Positions 1-7,671 of a stretch of 64,000 nucleotides of DNA are shown one piece after another; position 1 is the stretch's first letter; each line of letters opens with the position of its first letter. The position numbers and the translations under genes are program-made. This DNA is from Falsiroseomonas tokyonensis (GTDB lineage: Bacteria; Pseudomonadota; Alphaproteobacteria; Acetobacterales; Acetobacteraceae). Where the stretch lies: positions 159,566 to 223,565 of the forward strand of contig NZ_JAFNJS010000008.1 of assembly GCF_019024325.1 (NCBI RefSeq). Reading direction: 5' to 3'. The notes under the pieces are model-generated. The model saw only the letters and a program-made list of their open reading frames with translations. It was not told the origin of the DNA and made no database searches.

Positions 1-1451
1 CGAAGGCGTAAACCTCGGCAGTGAAGCCGCCGGAATCGATACCCCACTGGTCAACAGACAGTTCCGCGCCACTCTCATGCAGCCACGTTTCGTCCATCAT
101 GTCGGCCAGCGCCGACCAGACTTCTGGCTGGTTCGTCCGGCCGGGCAGCACCCGGTGCTCGATCAGCCACCGCTCTCGGTTTCGTCCGAAGCCCCAAACG
201 CCGACCTCGACGCGGTCCGCCTGAACGTCGGCGCCGGCCTGCAGCATCAGGACGCCATGCGGCACCCGGTGATCGCGGTAGCTATCCTTCCGGGCGTAGA
301 CATCCTGCCACTCCGGCGCTTCTTCGGCCTCTCGCCAGCAGCGCGCCAGCTGGGTGTTCCAGAATGCCTTCTTGGCGTTCACGCCCGCGCGGCAGGCGAC
401 TTCCCACTTCCGAACCAGAGAACGGAGAGACTGCTTCGGCGCGTAGAGCTTGGATGCCTGGAAGCTGGCATGCTCATTCGACACCGCCTGGCCGCCGCAA
501 GCCGAGCACAAAGCCCGGCCCTCTGAATTCCATCGGTCTGGCGTCTGGCGGACGCCGCAGCACTCGAACTCCTTCGTCTGCCGCCACTGGATGTCCCGCA
601 GGGCAACCAGCCTCTCAGCCTCGCTCCAGGCAGTTCCGCACCCGGTGCAGTGATAGGCCACCGTCTCCAAGCGGAAGCGCCCGCTCTCAGTCTTGTCCCA
701 CTGGACGTTTTCCCACTCCATCGCCTGTCGATGCTGGCAGTGGGGACACGCCACATAGGCGCGCCGCTGGTCGCCTTCCTCGTAGCTCTTCTCGATCGCG
801 CTGCGCCCGGCAATTGTCGGAGAACAGGCCTCGACCGACAGGCTGTTGGCCTCGAACTCGGCCAGGCGCTCCTCGGCGATCTGCACCGGCGGCCCCTCAT
901 TGCCGGCGGAGAGGGGGTACTTGTCCACCTCATCGCAGAGCAGCACCCGGATCGGACGCATCGCCAGGTTCGTCGGGCTGTTTGCGCCCACCATCGTGAC
1001 GTGGCCGCCTGGAAATTGCTTATGGGTGAGCGTGTTCCCCGAATCCCGTGACTTCGCCGCGCCGAATATCCGGCGAAGGACCTTCGTGTCCCGGATCATC
1101 GGGGCCAAGCGGTCCTTCGAGAACGTGTCTGCTGCGCCGTCCTTCGGCTGCACCACCAGGATCGGGCATGGATCAAGGTGGATGAAGTAGCCCAGCACGT
1201 TCTCGATGAAGGTCGTCTTCAGGAGCTGGGTGCACGCCATGAGCGTGATCTTGCGGACGCCAGGCTCCGTCACAGCCATCATAGGCCCCCGCGCCACCTC
1301 CACGCGGGACACGCGAAACCGGCCGCCGTTGCTGCTCTCCTTGCTCAGCCGGCGGAACCGCTCAGCCCAATCGACCACCGTCATGCGCGGCGGTGGCGTC
1401 AGCCCCCTGCGCCACCCCAGGCGCAGCCGCTCAATCTGGCTCGGCTGCATC
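1..1451 (-). CDS. Phage terminase large subunit, GpA family (C-terminal end outside window)
   Basis: ATP-driven motor and nuclease that packages phage DNA into proheads. 483 codons are visible. The translation has the GpA layout: an N-terminal PPPRMTVVDWAERF segment, a diverged Walker A region near residues 72-81 (ACTQLLKTTF), a Walker B LLCDEVD at 170-176, a zinc-ribbon-like CPHC (235-238) and CTGC (268-271), then the start of the nuclease domain (AGADVQADRVEVGVWGF). The ATG at 1451 overlaps the small-subunit stop by 21 bases and is preceded by AAGG. A second ATG at 1384 is possible but has no ribosome binding site. It is related to the terminase at the right end of the window, but clearly diverged. 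Confidence 0.93.
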
Positions 1452-2063
1452 CTTGATGTCGAATTCGGGCTCACCGAGTTCTTCGAGGTGCTGCTGGACA
1501 TATTTCGTCAGAACCCCAGTCAGTGCCCTCGGCTCCACTCCAAGCTCTGCCGCCGCCTCAACGGCGATCCGCGGCACCCATGATGTCCATGCGTCGCGGA
1601 TCTCGCGCGCCGCGTTGAAAAACACCCGCTCGGCCACGGCCAGATCCACGGAGGCGCCGGCCTTGTGCTTTGCTTCGACAACCCGAATCGCCGCCAGCGC
1701 GGATTCCTTGACCCGTTCCGCCTCGGCCCTCGTCGGGAACTCGCCGGCCAGAACCTGGCGGACGAAATTGTCCAGCTCGGCGATGGTCGCGTCCGGGTCG
1801 TCGTCGGCAGGCGCGGCAAGCTTCGGCGGGCGGAGCGCGGCAACCCTGGCAACGGCCGGGGCGCGGCTTGGCTCTCCTGCAGCATTATCCACCGCCCTGC
1901 CGCGGGCGGTAGCGCGCCAAGGCGAACCCACCAGATCGGCTGAGAGTCGCCCATGCTCAGCAACCAAATGTCCGGATTTCAACGCTTTTTGAACAAGCGT
2001 GTGACTGCACCCGTCCCGTCGCGCGAACTCCCTCACCGAAAGCATCTCGCCGGCAACAGCCAT
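1431..2063 (-). CDS. Phage terminase small subunit (Nu1-like)
   Basis: Recognises the packaging site and recruits the large subunit. 210 aa. An N-terminal winged-helix/HTH of the Nu1/MerR kind is seen at residues 8-40 (LSVREFARRDGCSHTLVQKAL). An alanine- and proline-rich linker follows, then a helical region (about 85-200) of the type seen in small subunits paired with GpA proteins. The gene directly precedes and overlaps the large subunit. A start at 2045 would also keep the HTH. The same HTH type occurs three more times in prophage 2. Confidence 0.85.
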   Translation of the reverse strand: MAVAGEMLSVREFARRDGCSHTLVQKALKSGHLVAEHGRLSADLVGSPWRATARGRAVDNAAGEPSRAPAVARVAALRPPKLAAPADDDPDATIAELDNFVRQVLAGEFPTRAEAERVKESALAAIRVVEAKHKAGASVDLAVAERVFFNAAREIRDAWTSWVPRIAVEAAAELGVEPRALTGVLTKYVQQHLEELGEPEFDIKDAAEPD

Positions 2064-2171
2064 GGCAACCCCTTTTGGACCCCATGGCTAGGTTATACGG
2101 GCGCCTTTGCTTCCCGTATTGCTGGCGGGATGACCAGGGGCCCCGCTGGTACGATCCTTGATGGGATGGCT

Positions 2172-2876
2172 CTATGCCACCTGAGGCTGGGCTCGGTCGG
2201 CGGCGGGCTGAGCTGCCACGTCCTTGCGGTCGACGGTCACGCTCGCCTGCCGCCCCATGATCTCCAGCAGCACCACCACGCGGTCGCCCGCCTTGTCGTG
2301 CTGGTAGAGCCCCTTGAAGCCATCCAGGTAGCCGCCGCTGATCTGCACGGGCTGTCCGCGGCGCCAGGCGGGTAGGGTGTCTTCGACGGGCTCGATGACG
2401 CCGCCGATGCTGCCTGCCTTGGTGATGAGGGCCTCCACGAAGCCGGGCGGGGCGAATACAGGCCGACCGAACTCGGGCACGCCCATGACCGCGATGAGGT
2501 TGGGCACGGCGGAGCGCAGGGCGTGCCAGGAAGCATGGGGCTCGATGGCGCAGGCGAACATGTAGCCCGGGAAGAACGGGCGGATCACGTCGTCCTTGCG
2601 GGGGCGACGATCGATGATGCGGGGCCAGTGGACCTCAAAGCCTTCGCGCCGGACGCCGATGCGGACGCGCGCCCCGTCATCTGCGCGGTGGTGGATGACG
2701 ATCCAGTTCGGCGTAAGCGGCAGCAGCGAGGGCAGTTGCTGCCTTTCGCTGCGCGCGGGGCTGGATGGCCCGGCGATGGGTGGCGTTGCCCCGGCCTGAC
2801 CAGCGGCAATCCAGACCCCACGGGATGGGTCTGCAGCAGATGCGGCGAGGAGGTCAAGGGAATTCGTCATGGCCAT
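2172..2876 (-). CDS. NusG/RfaH-like transcription elongation (antitermination) protein
   Basis: NusG-family proteins bind RNA polymerase and alter pausing and termination; RfaH- and LoaP-type paralogs act on particular operons. 234 aa from ATG 2876 (GTG 2879 also possible; GGGAGG lies 8 bases upstream). After a 55-residue low-complexity leader there is an NGN-like domain (WIVIHHR... through FFPGYMFA at about 101-108) and a C-terminal KOW domain (about 175-220: GQPVQISGGYLDGFKGLY, then a hydrophobic strand and a basic end). It lies just upstream of the terminase genes on the same strand, where lambdoid phages put their late antiterminator Q. The fold call is firm; a late-gene antiterminator role is inferred. 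Confidence 0.8.
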   Translation of the reverse strand: MAMTNSLDLLAASAADPSRGVWIAAGQAGATPPIAGPSSPARSERQQLPSLLPLTPNWIVIHHRADDGARVRIGVRREGFEVHWPRIIDRRPRKDDVIRPFFPGYMFACAIEPHASWHALRSAVPNLIAVMGVPEFGRPVFAPPGFVEALITKAGSIGGVIEPVEDTLPAWRRGQPVQISGGYLDGFKGLYQHDKAGDRVVVLLEIMGRQASVTVDRKDVAAQPAADRAQPQVA

Positions 2877-3076
2877 CACGCGACCCTCCCTTCCAGGCCA
2901 GTCTGCTCGCCCTGCCCCACCTGAGCCGCGATCTTGGCGAGGCTCATGGCGATGCGCTCCAGGGCCTCGACTTGGCGAATGCGGAGATGGTGCTCGGATG
3001 GGGTGGGCGTTGCGGGCATGGCCGTCAGCCCAGCCGCGCGGAGCGAGGCGATGATGGCTTCAGTCTCTTGGCTCAT
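2876..3076 (-). CDS. Small hypothetical phage protein
   Basis: 66 aa, mostly helical, with the repeated-hydrophobic pattern of a short coiled coil in its C-terminal half (LRIRQVEALERIAMSLAKIA). It overlaps the NusG-like gene by one base (TGATG), so the two are probably translated together. No family recognised. Confidence 0.65.
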   Translation of the reverse strand: MSQETEAIIASLRAAGLTAMPATPTPSEHHLRIRQVEALERIAMSLAKIAAQVGQGEQTGLEGRVA

Positions 3077-3197
3077 ACGGGGCCTCCTGGCGGTTCTGAG
3101 TGGGTTCCGGGCGCTGCGGTAGCGCCGTGGTGCTGAGACGGCCCTGGCGCCCCGCCGGAAGGGCCGCGCTGGAGCGTTCGGCGAGCGCCGGCATCAT
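3060..3197 (-). CDS. Possible very small phage protein
   Basis: 45 codons opening with two ATGs and ending inside the start of the next gene, an overlap style used throughout this operon. The product is polar and has no recognisable domain. The only support is the continuity of the operon: without it there would be a 140-base gap. It could be non-coding. Confidence 0.35.
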   Translation of the reverse strand: MMPALAERSSAALPAGRQGRLSTTALPQRPEPTQNRQEAPYEPRD

Positions 3198-3214
3198 CGC
3201 CTCGCCTGGGCGCG

Positions 3215-3478
3215 CTAGGGGCCGTCCTGGCGGCCCTGGGCGAGCGGCGGCGGGTAGGCGCCGGCAGCGTCGGCCAGGCGCCGCACGAGGCCGGCCAGGC
3301 GGTCGCGCTCGGCATCCAGCAGGTGGGACAGGCGGCGGGCGTATTCGAGGTCGTAGGGGTTGGCGCCGAGCTTGGCGGCGCGTTCGGCGGCAGCGCGCGC
3401 TTGGTTGGCGTGGGGCGCGATGGCGTCGAGCATGGTGCGGGCGGCGACCCATGCCGCGAGGTCGGCGGCGGCGGTCAT
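3215..3478 (-). CDS. Small hypothetical phage protein
   Basis: 87 aa from ATG 3478, an alanine- and arginine-rich helical protein without a recognised family. Its start overlaps the stop of the open frame that crosses the heptamer array (ATGA at 3475-3478). It lies between that array and the late genes, so it may be expressed with the NusG-like gene. Confidence 0.6.
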   Translation of the reverse strand: MTAAADLAAWVAARTMLDAIAPHANQARAAAERAAKLGANPYDLEYARRLSHLLDAERDRLAGLVRRLADAAGAYPPPLAQGRQDGP

Positions 3479-3780
3479 GCGAGCACCTGTGCGGGCCTGT
3501 CCCGGCCCGTCCCGGTGGTGGGACATAAGCGGGACAGCGCAAACCCGCGGGAATCTGCGGTTTGTCCCGTCTGTCCCACTTGTCCCGCTAAAATAAAAAT
3601 AGAGCTACATGCGTGCGCACGCATAAGAGCGTGTTCCCAGGCGGGACAGCCGGGACAAACGGGACGCCGTTGAAATCGTTGGGTGATTCTGTCCCGGACC
3701 TGTCCCGGTTCGGGGTGGCGCGGGACAAATGGCGGATTTCCGCCAAATGCGCGGAGTGCGGCGCGGGCGGGCTTGATCAT
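3475..3780 (-). CDS. Open frame across the heptamer array (doubtful gene)
   Basis: 101 codons with ATGA overlaps at both ends (start on the replication ATPase stop, stop on the start of the 87-aa gene), exactly the operon's habit. The interior, however, is made of the TGTCCCG repeats, giving Gly-Gln and Cys-Pro runs in translation. Either a small protein carries the iterons inside its gene, as lambda O does, or the overlaps are chance. Codon use cannot decide by eye. Confidence 0.35.
   Translation of the reverse strand: MIKPARAALRAFGGNPPFVPRHPEPGQVRDRITQRFQRRPVCPGCPAWEHALMRAHACSSIFILAGQVGQTGQTADSRGFALSRLCPTTGTGRDRPAQVLA
3498..3727. repeat. Iteron-like array of TGTCCCG heptamers, candidate replication origin
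   Basis: About 13 copies of TGTCCCG/CGGGACA (with one-base variants) occur in 230 bases. Forward copies start at 3498, 3508, 3563, 3572, 3581, 3690 and 3701. Inverted copies start at 3519, 3530, 3642, 3651, 3660 and 3721. In the middle lie an A-rich stretch (3588-3603) and a perfect 16-bp palindrome ATGCGTGCGCACGCAT (3609-3624). Binding-site repeats beside an easily melted segment and next to the replication ATPase gene are the usual make-up of an iteron origin. A role in late-gene regulation is the main alternative. Confidence 0.7.
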
Positions 3781-5483
3781 GCCTCATCCTCCAGGATCGA
3801 GGAAAGGGGGATGACGAGCGCCTTGTCCTTGTGGGCGGGGGTGAAGCGGACCTCCTTGCCGCGCCACGCGCCCGGGACGCGCGCGAGGGTGGCGAGCCAG
3901 CCCCCGCTCCAGGGGGTGCCGCGGAACAATCCGGCGATGACGGTGGAGCGGTTGCCTATGACCAGGTTGTTGTCCATGACGCGCATGCCCATGCGCCTGA
4001 GCTGCGCGTCGGCGTCGCGACGGTCGATGGTGTCGTCGCCTCCAAAGGATGGTCGGCAGGCGCCGACAAGCTCCGAGATCGTCAGGTTGTCGGTTCGGCC
4101 GTTCACGGTGCGGCGCATGCCCTCGCACTGCATCAGGTGGGCCAGGGCGCGCTGCCATTCTGGCGTGGCCTTTGCCTCAGCGGCGGCGTTGCGGATCCAC
4201 TCGCGACTGGCGACGATCTTGGCGGCGGCCTCGGGGGTGAGCTGACTCTGATCCACCAGGGCCATCTGGCAGGCGAGAATGGTGCCCAGCGTGTCGCCTA
4301 CTCGGCGGCCAGCCCCGGTACGAGCGATGGCGTCGGCGAGAGCCTCGGTGTTGGCGCGCACGGTGGGGATCATGGCCAGCAGGCGCGCCAGCATGCGGCC
4401 GGCCATGTTGGGCACGCTGGCCTCGGCGTGGGCGATCTTGAGGGCGTCGAACTGGTCGGGGTTGCCTTCGACCAAGGCCACCGTGACGAACCGCGATTCG
4501 TCGGCGCCCTGGGTCAGGCCGGCATTGATGCTCGACATGAAGAAGCTGCCGCGCACGATGAACCGATTGTAGCCGCCATCCTTGGTGCCTTTGAGGATGG
4601 GCGGCGATCCTTCGGTGCTGGCCTGCCGCGCGAGGTTGAGCACGAGCTGGATCCGGGCGGCGTCCACCTCGGTCTGCGTCTCGGCCTCCTCGAACAGCAC
4701 CGGACGCGCATCGAGGCCCAGCGCGCCGCGAATGCCGGATTCGGTCGTGTTGCCCTGCGCCATGAGCGCCAGGTTGCCCAGGATGGGGGTGACGATGTTG
4801 TTGAATACCCACGATTTGCCCTGACCGAAATCGGAGAGCAGCCACATGTGCGGCCGCCACATCAGCGCGCCGCCGATCAGCGCCGAGACCACCCAGCCGG
4901 CGAAGAAGCTGCCGTCGCGCGTGGGGTCTTCCCACGACACGGCGCGGCACATGGCGAGGAACTTCTTGCCCTCGTCATCGGTCAGCGGCTCGCCAAGGGT
5001 CACGGTCAGTGGGCGGCCCTGCTCGTAGATGAAGCGCGACTTGATATCCGTCAGCGCCGCCTCGGCGCCATCGACGAGAAGGAGATCGCCGAGGTGCATC
5101 ACGCTGCGGCCGGCATCGAGCCACACGCCGCGGCCGCGCACCCTGTCCGGGTCATAGACGCCGGCCCGGTAGCACGCGCGGATGAGCTCGTTGGCGACCC
5201 AGCGGGCGTTGAAGCCCTCCTTGCTGGCGAAATTGCTCTCGAACCAGTTCACGTCGGCGAGCTTCAGCAGCTGGCCGTGGCTGGAGAGATCCTTGGCGCT
5301 CATCGCGATGACCTGCCGGCCCTCCTTTGTGTAGAGAAAGAAGCGGTCGCGGTCGTAGCCCAGGCAGTAGAAGGGCCACTCGGCCTCGGGTGGCGCCTGC
5401 GCCGGCTCAGGCCGCGACTGCGGCGCCACCTGCGCTCGTGCCGACTGGAACATGTCCTGGAGGACCATGTCGTCAGGCATCAT
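3777..5483 (-). CDS. Phage replication ATPase, DUF927-like helicase
   Basis: Probable replicative helicase/ATPase. 568 aa from ATG 5483, which has a GGAGG six bases upstream; an ATG 39 bases further up would overlap the neighbour more and lacks that site. Residues 1-210 show no clear primase motif. The centre holds a membrane-like run followed by a P-loop variant, LLSDFGQGKSW, a Walker-B-like VLFEEAE and a sensor-like FMSSINAG strand, as in DUF927/superfamily-3-like phage ATPases. The C-terminal 120 residues may be a DNA-binding domain. It stands directly beside the heptamer array. Confidence 0.7.
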   Translation of the reverse strand: MMPDDMVLQDMFQSARAQVAPQSRPEPAQAPPEAEWPFYCLGYDRDRFFLYTKEGRQVIAMSAKDLSSHGQLLKLADVNWFESNFASKEGFNARWVANELIRACYRAGVYDPDRVRGRGVWLDAGRSVMHLGDLLLVDGAEAALTDIKSRFIYEQGRPLTVTLGEPLTDDEGKKFLAMCRAVSWEDPTRDGSFFAGWVVSALIGGALMWRPHMWLLSDFGQGKSWVFNNIVTPILGNLALMAQGNTTESGIRGALGLDARPVLFEEAETQTEVDAARIQLVLNLARQASTEGSPPILKGTKDGGYNRFIVRGSFFMSSINAGLTQGADESRFVTVALVEGNPDQFDALKIAHAEASVPNMAGRMLARLLAMIPTVRANTEALADAIARTGAGRRVGDTLGTILACQMALVDQSQLTPEAAAKIVASREWIRNAAAEAKATPEWQRALAHLMQCEGMRRTVNGRTDNLTISELVGACRPSFGGDDTIDRRDADAQLRRMGMRVMDNNLVIGNRSTVIAGLFRGTPWSGGWLATLARVPGAWRGKEVRFTPAHKDKALVIPLSSILEDEA

Positions 5484-6063
5484 CGGTTGCCTCCGCGGCT
5501 GCCGGCGCGCGCAGCGCGGCACCCTTGAAAATCTCGTCCAGCGTGACCGGCTTCAGCACCGGGATGCCGCGCATATCGATGAGGCGCGCGATGCGGTGGG
5601 CGGCCTGGCCGAAGCGGCATTGCCAGCGCACCATCCCCAGGGAGATAAGGTCATCGCCGCGCTGGGTGCGGTCATCGAGGATCCACTCGCCGGAGCGGGT
5701 ATCGACGGCGGTGATACGGGTGGCGTCGTGCAGCATGAGCCACACCTCGGCATCGCGGATGCTGCGGTTCAGCGGGGCCGCCTCGGCGCGCCAGGATGTG
5801 CGGCAGTCCTCGATGCAGCGGTCGCGGATGTCTTGAGCGCGCGGCGGGAACCACTCGGCTATGGCGCGGGCCGAAGGGATGCGGAGGTATTCCGGCTGCC
5901 ACCACACGATGTCGCCCCGGCGGGCGGTGGCCAGCAGATCGGTGAAGCCCATGCCGGCCAGGGCACGCACCAGGCGCGCGGGATCGAGCAGCGCCCACTC
6001 GGTGACGATGGGCCAGTAGGGCGGCGGGCCTGATGGGGCGGGACGGGCGCTGGCGGTGGTCAC
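5473..6063 (-). CDS. Hypothetical phage replication-operon protein
   Basis: 196 aa from GTG 6063, which overlaps the stop of the VRR-NUC gene (GTGA). Tryptophan-rich and soluble, with conserved-looking blocks such as DIVWWQPEYLRIPS and MVRWQCRFGQAAHRI. No family recognised. It lies between a nuclease and the replication ATPase, so a part in replication is likely but unproven. The same frame stays open upstream of 6063, but that part reads as an Arg/His/Pro-rich shadow. Confidence 0.65.
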   Translation of the reverse strand: MTTASARPAPSGPPPYWPIVTEWALLDPARLVRALAGMGFTDLLATARRGDIVWWQPEYLRIPSARAIAEWFPPRAQDIRDRCIEDCRTSWRAEAAPLNRSIRDAEVWLMLHDATRITAVDTRSGEWILDDRTQRGDDLISLGMVRWQCRFGQAAHRIARLIDMRGIPVLKPVTLDEIFKGAALRAPAAAEATDDA

Positions 6064-6467
6064 ACCAGCACCCGCTGCGGCAGCCCCAGGACCATGCGCG
6101 CCTGCTCTGGGCTGCGCGCCACGCCGCCGATGCCCCCGGCCGCCTCGACCACGGCGAGCCACTGGCGCTGCTCCGGCGTGACGGGGTGCGTGCCGCCGGG
6201 GACCTTTACCTCCAGCGACGCGATTTGCGCGAAGCGCTGGCCCACCATCTCGGGGGTGATGATGATGGACTTCCAGCCGATGAGGTCGCTGGATCCAGGG
6301 AACAGACCGAAGGACACGCGGCGCGGGTCGCCGAGGGTAATCCAGCCCGGCCCCTCGCGCAGCTTTTTGCCCTGCCATCCGCTGCCGACGTTGTTGCGAA
6401 ACAGCCGCAGATCCTGCTCGCGGCCGAGCGCCAGGCGGATATCCTGGAGGGTCGGGGTTTCGCTCAA
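6060..6467 (-). CDS. VRR-NUC domain nuclease
   Basis: Small PD-(D/E)XK-type endonuclease of the VRR-NUC class, thought to act on branched DNA. 135 aa. The start is a TTG at 6467 overlapping the previous stop (TTGA), with AAGGAG eight bases upstream. Visible motifs are the N-terminal helix LALGREQDLRLFRNNVG, the metal-binding SSDLIGWK, SLEVKVPGG with the E-x-K pair, and QRQWLAVVEAAGG. Length and order match phage members of the family. Confidence 0.88.
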   Translation of the reverse strand: MSETPTLQDIRLALGREQDLRLFRNNVGSGWQGKKLREGPGWITLGDPRRVSFGLFPGSSDLIGWKSIIITPEMVGQRFAQIASLEVKVPGGTHPVTPEQRQWLAVVEAAGGIGGVARSPEQARMVLGLPQRVLV

Positions 6468-6784
6468 AGGAGGCGCTCCTTCGGCTGCTCGGCGCGGATG
6501 CGCGCGATCTGGTCGAGCTTCGCCTGGTCGCCGCGCAGGCGGGCCGTGTGCTCGACTGGCCCGTATTTGTCGGTCAGCACCGCGCCCGCTTTGATGGCCA
6601 GGGCCTTCTTGCGCAGGCTGATGTCGAAGTGCACCCAGGAGGCGTTCGGCGGTTCCTGAATCCACCGATGGGACACACCGATGCGCAGGGCCATGGCGAG
6701 GAGCTCGCCGCGGGTGTCGGCCCACATGTGGCACATGACCATGCGCCCAAAGGAATGCCGCACGTCATCGACGTAGACCGTCAT
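6464..6784 (-). CDS. DUF4031 family protein
   Basis: 106 aa, beginning MTVYVDD, the signature start of DUF4031. The family is small, common in phages and actinobacteria, and of unknown biochemistry. Conserved HMWADTRGELLAMALRIG and HFDISLRKKALA blocks are visible. The start overlaps the GIY-YIG gene stop (ATGA at 6781-6784), and its stop overlaps the VRR-NUC start. Confidence 0.85.
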   Translation of the reverse strand: MTVYVDDVRHSFGRMVMCHMWADTRGELLAMALRIGVSHRWIQEPPNASWVHFDISLRKKALAIKAGAVLTDKYGPVEHTARLRGDQAKLDQIARIRAEQPKERLL

Positions 6785-7671
6785 GCTCCGGCCCCCACCA
6801 GCACCAGGGCCTGGCTGGGTCGCGTGGCGGCTTTCTGCGCTGCCTCGCGCGCCCGACGGCGCTGTTGCGCGGCCAGATGGTTCGCCGCAGCCTCGGGGCT
6901 GGGCTTGCGGCCCTTCTGCGCTGCGCTGATCTTCGCCCGCGTCTCCGCTGATCTCGGGCGGCCAGTGCGCTGGGCGCTCCACATGGCGCTGAGAGCGGCC
7001 TTTTCCTCGGCGGGCTTGTCGGCCCAGGCTCGCCGCTGCGCTTCACGCTCTGCCTCGGTCCGCACCCGGCGGCGCTGCGCTTCGCTCATGTTCGCGCGCG
7101 CCTCGGCAGAGACGGCCTTGCCTTGCTTCGCTGCGCTCATCTTCGCCTTGGTCTCATCGCTATGCCGCTTGCCGACGGCCATCTGCCCGACACGCTTCCG
7201 CACCTCGGGGGCGATGCTGCGGGCGGCTTCGCTCATCTTCTTGCGCGCCTCGATCGAATGCGGAGGGCGGCGTTTCGAGGCGGCGCTGAGAAGCGCGCGC
7301 GTTTCGGGCGATCTCGCGCGGGCGATGGCCGCGAACTTAGCCCGAACCTCGGGAGAGCGCGCGGGGTCTCCGGCGCCGCCCGCGGTAGTGTTTGTCAGGT
7401 TGGCCCCCTCGGCGCGGTATCGGGCGATCCATGCGCACTCAAGGTCGGCCCAGCCAGCGCAGCAGCAGCGGTCCACCTCGGCGATTTTCGGGCGCAGGCC
7501 TTCTGCGTTAAGCGCCCTGATCCAGTTGGCAGTGTGCGTCTTGGCCTTGCGAACCAGGGCAAGGGAGACGTGCCCCGAGAGGCGCGCGGAAAGCGTCTTG
7601 ATGGTCTTCCCGACATACCGGACAGCGCCATCGCGAGGGTCCGTCAGCACATAAATGCGGGTGATTTTCAT
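6781..7671 (-). CDS. GIY-YIG endonuclease with C-terminal NUMOD3-like repeats
   Basis: 296 aa. The N-terminal 90 residues form a GIY-YIG nuclease (IYVLTDPRDGAVRYVGKT, catalytic-type Arg and Glu following). The C-terminal 170 residues are a series of Arg/Lys/Ala-rich helices of the form SxETRAKxSAAxxGR, like NUMOD3 DNA-binding modules of homing endonucleases. It is embedded in the operon by ATGA overlaps on both sides rather than sitting in an intron or a split gene, so it probably serves the phage instead of being a freshly landed homing gene. Confidence 0.85.
   Translation of the reverse strand: MKITRIYVLTDPRDGAVRYVGKTIKTLSARLSGHVSLALVRKAKTHTANWIRALNAEGLRPKIAEVDRCCCAGWADLECAWIARYRAEGANLTNTTAGGAGDPARSPEVRAKFAAIARARSPETRALLSAASKRRPPHSIEARKKMSEAARSIAPEVRKRVGQMAVGKRHSDETKAKMSAAKQGKAVSAEARANMSEAQRRRVRTEAEREAQRRAWADKPAEEKAALSAMWSAQRTGRPRSAETRAKISAAQKGRKPSPEAAANHLAAQQRRRAREAAQKAATRPSQALVLVGAGA

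Noticed and set aside
3831..5528. A long plus-strand open frame opposite the replication ATPase gene
   Set aside because: It is a shadow: its composition is Gly/Ala/His/Arg-heavy with no domain, whereas the minus strand has ATPase motifs and a proper ribosome binding site. Similar long shadows at 12200-13609, 15758-17536, 17287-19110 and 52349-54841 were dismissed for the same reason.
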